Assembly: GCA_022766795.1 (NCBI GenBank)
Contig: JALEPE010000073.1
Location: forward strand, 1-21,668
Length of the DNA stretch: 21,668 nucleotides
Source: Helicobacter sp.
Lineage (GTDB): Bacteria; Campylobacterota; Campylobacteria; Campylobacterales; Helicobacteraceae
Direction of reading: 5' to 3'
In this document: positions 6,923-15,800 of the stretch, one piece after another
How the letters are laid out: every line of letters begins with the position of its first letter
Position numbering within the stretch: position 1 is the stretch's first letter
Notes under the pieces: generated by a model
Told to the model about the DNA's origin: nothing
What the model saw: the letters and a program-made list of their open reading frames with translations, nothing else
The model's database searches: none
Position numbers and translations under genes: made by a program

Positions 6923-6952
6923 TTTTTGGAATAAAGAGAGACAAATTTAGCT

Positions 6953-7132
6953 ATGAAAAAACTAATCACCTATTATAGATTATCCAAAGAAGAATTATCC
7001 AAAGTTATTTTTCCCACAAAAGAACAAGTGAGAAATGCTTTTATTTCTGTGATTGTCGTTGTAACGGTTCTTGCTCTATTTTTGGCATTAGTTGATTTTA
7101 TTCTTGGCAGTTTTGTTTCTGGTATTTTATAA
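6953..7132 (+). CDS. secE: Preprotein translocase subunit SecE
   Basis: A 59-residue single-helix subunit of the inner-membrane SecYEG channel, where it clamps SecY. It starts MKKLITYYRLSKEELSKVIF, followed by the conserved amphipathic segment FPTKEQVRNAF (20-30) and one membrane helix at about 31-56 (VIVVVTVLALFLALVDFILG). This is the short, one-helix form usual outside the enterobacteria, where SecE has three helices. AAAGAGAG precedes the start by about 12 bases. The position just before nusG is conserved across bacteria and supports the call. Confidence 0.97.
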   Translation: MKKLITYYRLSKEELSKVIFPTKEQVRNAFISVIVVVTVLALFLALVDFILGSFVSGIL

Positions 7133-7146
7133 GTTAGGATTTGTGT

Positions 7147-7677
7147 ATGGCGTTGTATTGGTATGCGGTTCAAACATATTTTGGTAGCGAACAAGCTGTA
7201 AAACGTGGTATTGAGAATCTTGTAAGAGAACATCATTTAGAAGAGAGAATCACTGATATTGTTGTTCCAACAGAAGATATTATTGAAGTCAAAAACAATA
7301 AGAAAAAAATTAGTGAGCGCAGTCTTTATCCCGGGTATGTTTTTATCAAAGTTGATTTGGATACGACATTATGGCATACTATTCAATCTTTACCAAAAGT
7401 GAGTCGCTTTATTGGCGAGGCAAAAAAACCTACACCTTTAAGCGAAGCAGATATTAATCATATTATTGAAAAAGTGCAGAATCGTGCAGCCCCTAAACCA
7501 AAAATTATTTTTGAAGCAGGAGAGGTTGTCCGAATCATTGAAGGTCCTTTTGCAAACTTTACAGGCACGGTGGAAGAATATGATATGGAACACAGAAAAT
7601 TAAAGTTGAATGTTTCAATCTTTGGTCGTAGCACACCTATTGAAATACTTTATTCACAAGTGGAAAAAATAGTTTAA
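7147..7677 (+). CDS. nusG: Transcription elongation factor NusG
   Basis: RNA polymerase-bound factor that promotes processive elongation, links to Rho, and couples transcription with the ribosome through S10. The 176-residue protein has an N-terminal NGN domain (about 1-110) with the family phrases WYAVQTYFGSEQ and YPGYVFIK (61-68). A linker follows, then a C-terminal KOW domain at about 124-176 (FEAGEVVRIIEGPFANFTG). A TTG six bases upstream (7141) would also open the frame. The ATG at 7147 is preferred because it gives the canonical MALYWYA start and places AGGA (7136-7139) seven bases before it. The gene follows secE by 14 bases and precedes rplK by 22. Confidence 0.98.
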   Translation: MALYWYAVQTYFGSEQAVKRGIENLVREHHLEERITDIVVPTEDIIEVKNNKKKISERSLYPGYVFIKVDLDTTLWHTIQSLPKVSRFIGEAKKPTPLSEADINHIIEKVQNRAAPKPKIIFEAGEVVRIIEGPFANFTGTVEEYDMEHRKLKLNVSIFGRSTPIEILYSQVEKIV

Positions 7678-7699
7678 CAACTAAAGACAAGGATAAGTT

Positions 7700-8125
7700 A
7701 TGGCAAAAAAAATTATTGGCGAACTTAAGCTTCAAATCCCTGCAGGAAAAGCAAATCCATCTCCGCCCGTAGGTCCAGCATTAGGACAACGTGGTGTCAA
7801 TATTATGGAATTCTGTAAAGCATTTAATGAAAAAACAAAGGATATGGGAAACTTTAATATTCCGGTCATTATTACGGTTTATCAAGATAAAAGTTTTACA
7901 TTCATCACAAAAAAACCTCCTGTTACAGATTTGATTAAAAAAGCAGCAGGAATCCAAAAAGGTTCAGACAATCCTCTAAAAAATAAAGTAGGAAAGCTTA
8001 CAAAAGCACAAGTTTTAGATATTGTCAAAACAAAAATGGACGATTTAAATGCTAATACAGAGGAAGCAGCAATCAAGATTGTTGAGGGAAGTGCTCGTAG
8101 TATGGGCATTGAAGTTGTAGATTAA
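7700..8125 (+). CDS. rplK: Large-subunit ribosomal protein L11
   Basis: Binds the GTPase-associated region of 23S rRNA at the base of the L7/L12 stalk and takes part in factor binding and stringent-response sensing. The 141-residue length is standard. The N-terminal domain has the proline-rich segment PAGKANPSPPVGPALGQRGV (residues 14-33), where thiostrepton-type resistance changes occur in other bacteria; it looks wild type. The C-terminal RNA-binding domain ends with EGSARSMGIEVVD. AAGGA lies eight bases before the ATG. rplA follows after 23 bases. In other bacteria L1 regulates this gene pair by binding near the rplK start; I saw no obvious L1 site here. Confidence 0.99.
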   Translation: MAKKIIGELKLQIPAGKANPSPPVGPALGQRGVNIMEFCKAFNEKTKDMGNFNIPVIITVYQDKSFTFITKKPPVTDLIKKAAGIQKGSDNPLKNKVGKLTKAQVLDIVKTKMDDLNANTEEAAIKIVEGSARSMGIEVVD

Positions 8126-8148
8126 AAAGACGCGTTGGAGTATAGAAT

Positions 8149-8853
8149 ATGGCAAAAAAATTAACAAAAAGAATGCAAAATCTCATTAACAAAGTAGATT
8201 GTAAAAAAATATACGATATTACAACCGCTTCTGCAACAATCAAATCTTTAGCGTCCGCTAAGTTTGATGAGACGGTTGAAGTTGCGTTGAGTTTAGGTGT
8301 AGATCCAAGACACGCTGATCAGATGATTCGTGGAGCAGTTGTATTACCGAATGGAACAGGCAAAAAAGTACGTGTTGCAGTTTTTGCAAAAGGCGCAAAA
8401 GCAGATGAGGCAAAAGCGGCAGGTGCAGATGTTGTCGGAGATGAGGATTTAGCAGAGCAAATCAAAAATGGTGATTTAAATTTTGATATGGTAATTGCGA
8501 CACCTGATATGATGGCACTTGTGGGTAAAGTCGGTAGAATCCTAGGTCCAAAAGGTTTAATGCCAAACCCTAAAACAGGCACTGTTACAATGGATATTGC
8601 AAAAGCCGTGAGCAATGCAAAGAGCGGGCAAGTCAATTATCGTGTAGATAAAAAAGGTATTATTCACGCTCCTGTTGGCAAAGTAAGCTTTGAGGCTAAA
8701 AAGCTAGAGGAAAATATTATTGCACTTGTGAAAAATATCAACAAGCAAAAACCAGCAAGTGCGAAAGGCAAATACATCAAAAACGCAACATTGTCCTTAA
8801 CAATGAGTCCGTCTTTAACATTGGACGCTCAAGAATTAATGGATATGAAGTAA
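8149..8853 (+). CDS. rplA: Large-subunit ribosomal protein L1
   Basis: Forms the mobile L1 stalk of the 50S subunit, which handles deacylated tRNA in the E site, and in many bacteria represses its own operon. The 234 residues match the family. Diagnostic stretches are SLGVDPRHADQMIRG, LPNGTGKKVRVAVFAKG and GRILGPKGLMPNPKTGTVT, then VNYRVDKKGIIHAPVGK near the end. GGAG lies eight bases before the ATG. A 94-base structured spacer separates it from rplJ, which suggests that rplKA and rplJL are controlled separately though probably within one transcript. Confidence 0.99.
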   Translation: MAKKLTKRMQNLINKVDCKKIYDITTASATIKSLASAKFDETVEVALSLGVDPRHADQMIRGAVVLPNGTGKKVRVAVFAKGAKADEAKAAGADVVGDEDLAEQIKNGDLNFDMVIATPDMMALVGKVGRILGPKGLMPNPKTGTVTMDIAKAVSNAKSGQVNYRVDKKGIIHAPVGKVSFEAKKLEENIIALVKNINKQKPASAKGKYIKNATLSLTMSPSLTLDAQELMDMK

Positions 8854-8947
8854 TAATTTATTCTTGTTTTTATCTTAGGCTAATGACTATAGGGGCGAAA
8901 GCTTAAAAATTACCCTATATAGGTCTTTCGTCTGAAAGGAGGTTAAA
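8854..8947 (+). promoter_or_regulatory. rplJ leader: putative L10/L12 autoregulatory element with sequestered ribosome-binding site
   Basis: Several pairings are visible in this spacer. TATAGGG (8888-8894) pairs with CCCTATA (8913-8919), extended below by GAC/GTC (8885-8887 with 8923-8925) across a 3-base bulge. CTTTC (8925-8929) pairs with GAAAG (8934-8938), which buries part of the Shine-Dalgarno AAGGAGG (8936-8942). CGAAAG (8896-8901) is exactly complementary to CTTTCG (8925-8930), so forming that helix would release the Shine-Dalgarno. L10 leaders at this position are a known class in which L10(L12)4 binds its own mRNA. The position and pairings are seen; the mechanism here is inferred. 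Confidence 0.6.
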
Positions 8948-9430
8948 ATGACAAAAGCAGAAAAGACTACTCTAATTGAGAATCTCACTGCTGATTTTAA
9001 AGCATCTAATGTGATTGCAGTTTGTGATTATAAAGGCTTAACGGTTAAGCAGTTGGAATCTTTAAGGGCAAATGCAAGAGAACAAAATGTAAAAGTTCAA
9101 GTAATCAAAAATACACTTGCGTTGATTGCGTTAAAGAATTTTGGAGTGGAAGGATTAGAGTTAAAAGAGAATAACATTTTTGTTTGGGGAGAAGATCAGA
9201 TTTCTTTGGCTAAAACAATTTGTAAATTCTCGGATTCTGTGGGTGGCAAACTTGTAGTAAAAGCAGGTTATTTTGAAGGCGAGATTGTGGATACAAAGCA
9301 TATTGAAGCTGTTTCAAAATTGCCTTCCAAAGAAGAGCTTATTGGTATGTTGTTGTCCGTTTGGACTGCTCCTGCTCGTTACTTTGTTACAGGGTTGGAT
9401 AATTTACGCAAAGAAAAAGAAGCGCAATAA
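8948..9430 (+). CDS. rplJ: Large-subunit ribosomal protein L10
   Basis: Anchors the L7/L12 dimers to the ribosome and forms the base of the stalk. The 160-residue protein begins MTKAEKTTLIENLTADFKAS. It has the family core VCDYKGLTVKQLESLRANAR and VKVQVIKNTLALIAL, then a C-terminal helix (ARYFVTGLDNLRKEKEAQ) that binds L7/L12 dimers. AAGGAGG lies five bases before the ATG and is part of the folded leader. rplL follows after 17 bases. L10 usually represses translation of rplJ and rplL, which fits the leader. Confidence 0.99.
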   Translation: MTKAEKTTLIENLTADFKASNVIAVCDYKGLTVKQLESLRANAREQNVKVQVIKNTLALIALKNFGVEGLELKENNIFVWGEDQISLAKTICKFSDSVGGKLVVKAGYFEGEIVDTKHIEAVSKLPSKEELIGMLLSVWTAPARYFVTGLDNLRKEKEAQ

Positions 9431-9447
9431 AAATTTAGGAGAAAACT

Positions 9448-9822
9448 ATGGCAATTTCAAAAGAAGATGTTTTAGAGTATATTGGTAATCTTTCTGTTAT
9501 GGAGCTTTCAGAGCTTGTGAAAGCGTTTGAGGAAAAATTCGGTGTTTCAGCAGCACCTACCGTTGTAGCAGGTGCGGTTGCAGGTGGTGGCGCAGCTGCC
9601 GTAGAGGAAAAAACCGAGTTTGATGTTATTCTTGCGGATAGCGGAGATAAGAAAATCAACGTTATTAAAGTGGTTCGCGAAGTAACAGGTCTTGGCTTAA
9701 AAGAAGCAAAAGACGCGGTAGAAAAAACTCCATTTACCGTTAAAGAAGGCATCAAAAAAGAAGATGCTGACGCAATCAAAGCTAAGTTTGAAGAAGCGGG
9801 TGCAAAAGTCGAAATCAAATAA
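9448..9822 (+). CDS. rplL: Large-subunit ribosomal protein L7/L12
   Basis: Multi-copy stalk protein that recruits and activates EF-Tu, EF-G and other translational GTPases. The 124 residues comprise an N-terminal dimerisation domain (about 1-33), an Ala/Gly/Val-rich hinge (about 35-50, VVAGAVAGGGAAAVEE) and the globular C-terminal domain with the factor-binding surface KVVREVTGLGLKEAKDAVE. TTAGGAG lies eight bases before the ATG. The stop codon is followed five bases later by a strong intrinsic terminator, so only part of the transcripts should continue into rpoBC. Confidence 0.99.
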   Translation: MAISKEDVLEYIGNLSVMELSELVKAFEEKFGVSAAPTVVAGAVAGGGAAAVEEKTEFDVILADSGDKKINVIKVVREVTGLGLKEAKDAVEKTPFTVKEGIKKEDADAIKAKFEEAGAKVEIK

Positions 9823-9827
9823 TTTTT

Positions 9828-9852
9828 GGGGACTTTTGTCCCCCCTTTTTTT
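9828..9852 (+). terminator. Intrinsic terminator or attenuator between rplL and rpoBC
   Basis: GGGGAC (9828-9833) pairs perfectly with GTCCCC (9838-9843) around a TTTT loop. After two more C residues comes a run of seven T (9846-9852). Its place before rpoBC matches the well-known partial attenuator between rplL and rpoB in E. coli. I see no strong promoter between it and rpoBC, so read-through probably supplies rpoBC. Confidence 0.85.
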
Positions 9853-9893
9853 CATTTTTCTTCCAAAATTCTACATTATTATAGAGGTAAAAT

Positions 9894-12800
9894 ATGCCAG
9901 TAAGTTTAAAATCCGGAAATAGGTTAAGAGTTGATTTTACTAAAATTCCTCAAAACATTGCAGTTCCCAATTTACTTCAATTGCAAAGAAATAGTTATGA
10001 TAATTTTCTAATGGCAAATGATGAAAATGAATCTGGACTTGAAAAAGTTTTTAGATCTATTTTTCCTATTCACGATGCACAGAATAGAATCAGTCTAGAG
10101 TATGTAGGTTGTGAATTTGGCAAGCCGCGTTATACCGTAAGGGAGGCAATGGAGAGAGGTTTAACATACTCAATTCCTTTGAAAATTAAAATTCGCTTAG
10201 TGCTTTGGGAGAGAGATGAAAAGACGGGTGAGAAGTTAGGTGTTAAGGATATTAAGGAGCAAAGCATTTTTGTGCGTGAGATTCCCTTAATGACAGACCG
10301 CACAAGCTTCATTATCAATGGTGTGGAGAGGGTTGTGGTGAATCAACTCCATAGAAGCCCGGGCGTAATCTTTAAAGAGGAGGAATCTTCAAGCGCGTCT
10401 AATAAACTTGTTTATACGGGACAGATTATCCCAGATCGTGGTTCTTGGTTGTATTTTGAATACGATGCAAAGGATACATTGTTTGTGCGTGTCAATAAGC
10501 GCAGAAAAGTCCCTGTTACGATTCTGTTCCGTGCTTTAGGATACTCTAAGCAAGATATTTTAAAAATGTTTTATCCACTCTTGAATATCAAATTTAAAAG
10601 TGGAAAATACTTGATTCCTTTTGAGCCAGAAGAATTTGTAGGACGCGTGGAGTTTGATATTAAAGATTCCAAGGGTAATTTAATCATTGCAGCAGGGAAA
10701 CGTTTGACGGCGAAAAAGGCAAAGGCGCTTAAAGAAGAAAAGTTAAATATGATTGAATATCCTGCTGAAATTTTGATTAATCGCTATTTAGCCGAGCCGA
10801 TTGTGGATAAAGAGAGTGGAGAAGTTCTTTTTGATGCATTGACATTAATGGACGAAAGTAAGTTAAAAAAACTTGCAGAGTTAAATATTAATGATTTTGT
10901 GATTGCCAATGATTTAGCAGTAGGTGTCGATGCATCTGTGATTAATGCTTTTATTGCCGATGCAGAATCGCTAAAGCTATTGAAGCAAACAGAAAAAATT
11001 GACAATGAAAACGATCTAGCAATGATTCGTATTTATAGGGTTATGCGTCCGGGTGAGCCTGTTACAAAAGAGGCAGCAAAGCAGTTTGTGCAGCAGCTTT
11101 TCTTTGATCCTGAACGATACGATTTGACCCGTGTTGGACGTATGAAAATGAACCATAAGCTAGACATTGGTGTGCCAGATTATGTAACTGTTCTTACGCA
11201 CGAGGATATTATCAAAACTGTGCGTTACTTGATTCATGTTAAGAATGGACAAGGACGCATTGACGATAGAGACCATTTGGGGAATCGTAGAATCCGCGCC
11301 ATTGGTGAGCTTTTAGCAAATGAGTTGCATACGGGCTTGGTAAAAATGCAAAAGGCGATTCGTGATAAACTCACAACAATTAGCACAGGTTTAGAGGAGT
11401 TAATGCCACACGATTTAGTTAATTCCAAAATGATAACCGGAACAATTTTAGAGTTTTTCACAGGTGGGCAACTTTCGCAATTTATGGACCAAACCAATCC
11501 TCTCTCTGAAGTAACACATAAAAGGAGACTTTCCGCCTTAGGTGAGGGTGGTTTAGTTAAGGAAAGAGCGGGATTTGAAGTGCGTGATGTGCATCCAACG
11601 CATTATGGTAGAATCTGCCCGATTGAGACGCCGGAGGGACAAAATATCGGCTTGATTAACACGCTCTCCACTTATGCAAAGGTTAATGAGCTAGGCTTCA
11701 TTGAAGCACCCTATCGTAAGGTGGTAGAGGGCAAGGTAACCGATGAAATTGTTTATTTGACGGCAACACAAGAGGAAGGTGCAGTCATTGCCCCAGCAAG
11801 CACGATTCTCACAAGCAATCAAACCATTAAAGAAGAAATGATTGAGGTAAGAAAAGACGGCGAGATTATGTTAATGGAATCCAAAAAAGTGGATTTGATT
11901 GACTTAAGTCCTAGAATGGTTGTCGGGGTTGCAGCGAGTTTAATTCCATTCTTAGAACACGATGACGCAAACCGTGCATTGATGGGTTCAAATATGCAAC
12001 GTCAAGCCGTGCCATTGCTAAAGCCTGATGCGCCGATTGTTGGAACGGGAATTGAAAAGATTGTATCCCGTGATTCTTGGGAGGCGACTAAGGCTACACG
12101 TGGTGGAATCGTAGAAAAGGTGGATTCTAAAAATATTTATGTGTTGGGGGAAGATGAAAATGGAGCGTTTATTGACCATTATTCTCTGCAAAAAAATCTC
12201 CGCACAAACCAAAATACTTCTTTCTCGCAACGTCCGATTGTAAAGGCGGGAGATAGGGTAGAAGTTGGTCAAGTGATTGCAGATGGTCCCAATATGGACC
12301 AAGGTGAATTAGCGTTGGGTAAAAATATCCGTGTGGCGTTTATGCCTTGGAATGGATATAACTTTGAAGATGCGATTGTTGTGAGTGAAAAATTGATTCG
12401 CAACGACGCCTTTACTTCCATTCATATCTATGAAAAGGAGATTGAAGCAAGGGAGTTAAAGCACGGCGTGGAGGAGATTACACGCGATATTCCAAATATT
12501 AGAGAAGAAGAGCTTGCACACCTTGATGAAAGCGGAATCGTAAAAATTGGAACTTATGTAACCGGTGGAATGATTCTAGTTGGAAAAGCATCTCCAAAAG
12601 GAGAAGTAAAGCCAACTCCAGAGGAAAGGCTGTTGCGCGCAATTTTTGGGGAGAAAGCTGGACATGTTGTCAATAAATCCCTCTATTGTCCGCCAAGTTT
12701 GGAAGGAACGGTTGTTGATGTTAAGATTTTTACAAAAAAGGGTTACGATAAAGATAAGAGAGCCATTGCTGCCTATGAGGAGGAAAAATCCCGATTAGAC

Positions 12801-15800
12801 TTAGAGCATCACGATAAATTGTTAATGCTAGATAGAGAGGAATCTTTACGTATTAGTTCCATTCTTGCTAAAGAGAAATTGAGTAGTGCTGCAAAAATTG
12901 GCGATAAAGAATACAAAAAAGGTAGTGTGATTCCAAAAGAGGAGCTAGAAAATGTGAATCGCTTTGCAATGGGCACATTGATTAAAAGCTATCCTAAAGA
13001 AATTCAAAGCGCGTATGATGCATTAAAAACAAATTTCTTGGAGCAAAAGAAAAATTTAAGCCAAGAGCACGAAGAAAAACTTTCTATTATTGAAAAAGAT
13101 GATATTTTGCCAAGTGGTGTTGTAAAGCTTGTAAAAATTTACGTTGCAACAAAACGCAAATTAAAAGTTGGGGATAAAATGGCGGGACGACACGGAAATA
13201 AAGGCATTGTGTCCAATATCGTCCCTGAAGTGGATATGCCTTATACAAAAGATGGGCGTCCTGTGGAGATTGTGCTGAATCCCCTAGGTGTGCCTAGCCG
13301 TATGAACATCGGACAGATTTTAGAGGTGCATTTGGGATTGGTTGGCAAGAATCTTGGCGAGCAGATTGCAAGTATTTTTGAAAGCGAAAAAGACAAATGG
13401 GTTAGTGCGCTTAGGGCAAAAATGATAGAAGTTGCTGAAAATTCAAGTATGAAAAGCGCAAAGGCATTTTTGGAGAAGTTAGATGACGAAACATTGCTAA
13501 ATTTCGCTAGAGATTGGAGCAAGGGTGTGAAGTTTGCAACTCCTGTTTTTGAGGGTGTGAATGCACAAGAGTTTGAAAGACTTTTTGCATTAGCAAAAAT
13601 TGATAGCGATGGTAAAACCGAGCTTTATGACGGGCGCACGGGCGAAAAAATGATGGAGCGCGTGAATGTTGGCTATATGTATATGCTAAAACTCCATCAC
13701 TTAGTAGATGAGAAAGTCCATGCCAGAAGCACAGGACCTTATAGTCTTGTAACGCAGCAGCCTGTTGGGGGTAAAGCACTCTTTGGTGGGCAAAGATTCG
13801 GGGAAATGGAAGTATGGGCATTGGAAGCTTATGGTGCAGCACATACACTTAAAGAAATGCTTACCATTAAATCCGATGATGTTGAGGGGCGCGTGAAAGC
13901 CTATAAGGCAATTACAAGAGGTGAGGCGGTTAAAGAATCCGAGATTCCAGAAACTTTTTATGTTTTAACCAAAGAATTGCAGAGCTTGGCGTTAGATGTG
14001 AATGTATTTGTGAAGAATGAAGAGGGCATTGATGAAGCAGTGGTGATTAAAGAGGACGATCGCCCAAGTGATTTTAATGCATTCCAACTCTTGCTCGCAA
14101 GTCCTGAAAAGATTAAGAGTTGGAGTCACGGAGAAGTTAAAAAGCCAGAGACAATCAACTACCGCACCTTAAAGCCAGAGAGAGATGGGTTGTTTTGTGC
14201 TAAAATCTTTGGACCTGTGAGGGATTATGAATGTCTGTGTGGTAAATACAAAAAAATGCGCTACAAAGGAATTGTGTGTGAAAAATGCGGTGTGGAAGTA
14301 ACCAGCTCTAAAGTGCGCCGCTCCAGAATGGGACACATTGAGCTTGTAACGCCAGTGGCACATATTTGGTATGTTAATTCGCTTCCTAGCAGAATCGGAA
14401 CATTGCTTGGCGTCAAGATGAAAGACTTAGAGCGCGTGTTATATTATGAAGCCTATATTGTAAAAGAAGCGGGTGAGGCGTATTATGACAATGAGGGAAC
14501 AAAACCAGTCGCAAAATACGATGTTTTAAACGAGGAGCAATTCCAAAGCTTATCACAGAGATTTGACCATACAGGATTCGTTGCGCAAATGGGCGGTGAG
14601 GTTGTAAAAGGGTTACTAGAGGAGCTTGATTTGGTGGATTTGATTACAGAGTTAAAAGAAGCCATTAAAGCAACAAATTCTGAAGCTAAGAAAAAAACAA
14701 TCGTAAAACGTTTAAAAGTGGTGGAAAGCTTTGTGGTCTCCGGTGGAGCGAATCGTCCTGAATGGATGATGCTAACCGTGCTTCCAGTGCTTCCGCCAGA
14801 TTTGCGTCCCCTTGTCGCGCTAGATGGCGGGAAGTTTGCGGTGAGTGATGTTAATGACTTGTATCGCCGCGTGATTAATCGCAACCAAAGATTAAAGCGT
14901 CTCATTGAGCTTGACGCGCCAGAGATTATTGTGCGCAACGAAAAGAGAATGTTGCAAGAATCTGTGGATGCACTCTTTGATAATGGACGCAATGCCAATG
15001 CGGTCAAAGGCGCAAATAAACGTCCTTTGAAGTCTTTGTCAGAGATTATCAAAGGAAAGCAAGGGCGATTCCGTCAAAACTTACTTGGAAAACGTGTGGA
15101 TTTCTCGGGACGTTCCGTTATTGTTGTAGGACCAAATCTAAGAATGGATCAATGCGGATTGCCTAAAAATATGGCGTTGGAACTCTTTAAACCACACATT
15201 CTAGCAAAGTTAGAGGAAAAGGGTTATGCAACCACCTTAAAACAAGCTAAAAAAATGATTGAGCAAAAGTGCAATGAAGTATGGGAATGTCTGCAAGAAA
15301 TTGTTGCAAATTATCCTGTAATGCTAAATCGTGCGCCAACCTTGCATAAACAATCCATTCAAGCATTCCACCCAAAACTTATTGACGGGAAAGCGATTCA
15401 GCTACACCCCTTAGTGTGTGCAGCGTTTAACGCAGACTTTGATGGTGACCAAATGGCGGTGCATGTGCCGCTTTCCCAAGAGGCAATCACAGAATGCAAG
15501 CTTTTAATGTTAAGCTCTATGAATATTCTTTTACCCGCAAGTGGTAAAGCCGTAACCGTGCCTAGTCAAGATATGGTTTTGGGGCTTTATTATCTTTCTT
15601 TAGTAAAAGATGATTCTAAGGGTGAGCATAAGCTATTCTCCAACATTGACCAAATCCATATTGCGCTTGAAGCGGGTATAGTGGAAGTAAGCTCTAAAGT
15701 GCGTGCATTTGTGGAGGGTAGAATTATTAACACAACTATTGGTAGAATGATTTTGAAATCTATCTTGCCTGATTTTGTGCCTGTGCATTTGTGGAACAAG

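Noticed and set aside
7141..7146. TTG start two codons before the nusG ATG
   Set aside because: The ATG at 7147 gives the canonical NusG N-terminus and a correctly spaced AGGA; the TTG would sit only one base from that AGGA.
8914..8923. CCTATATAGG perfect palindrome as a protein operator
   Set aside because: Its bases are better explained as part of the rplJ leader stems; ten AT-rich palindromic bases are weak evidence alone.
9877..9882. TATTAT as an rpoBC promoter
   Set aside because: A start seven bases downstream would fall just before the ATG and lose the AGAGG ribosome-binding site.
14483..15052. Long antisense reading frames within rpoBC, tuf and fusA
   Set aside because: They lie opposite highly conserved genes, lack recognisable domains and ribosome-binding sites, and have the composition expected of shadow frames.
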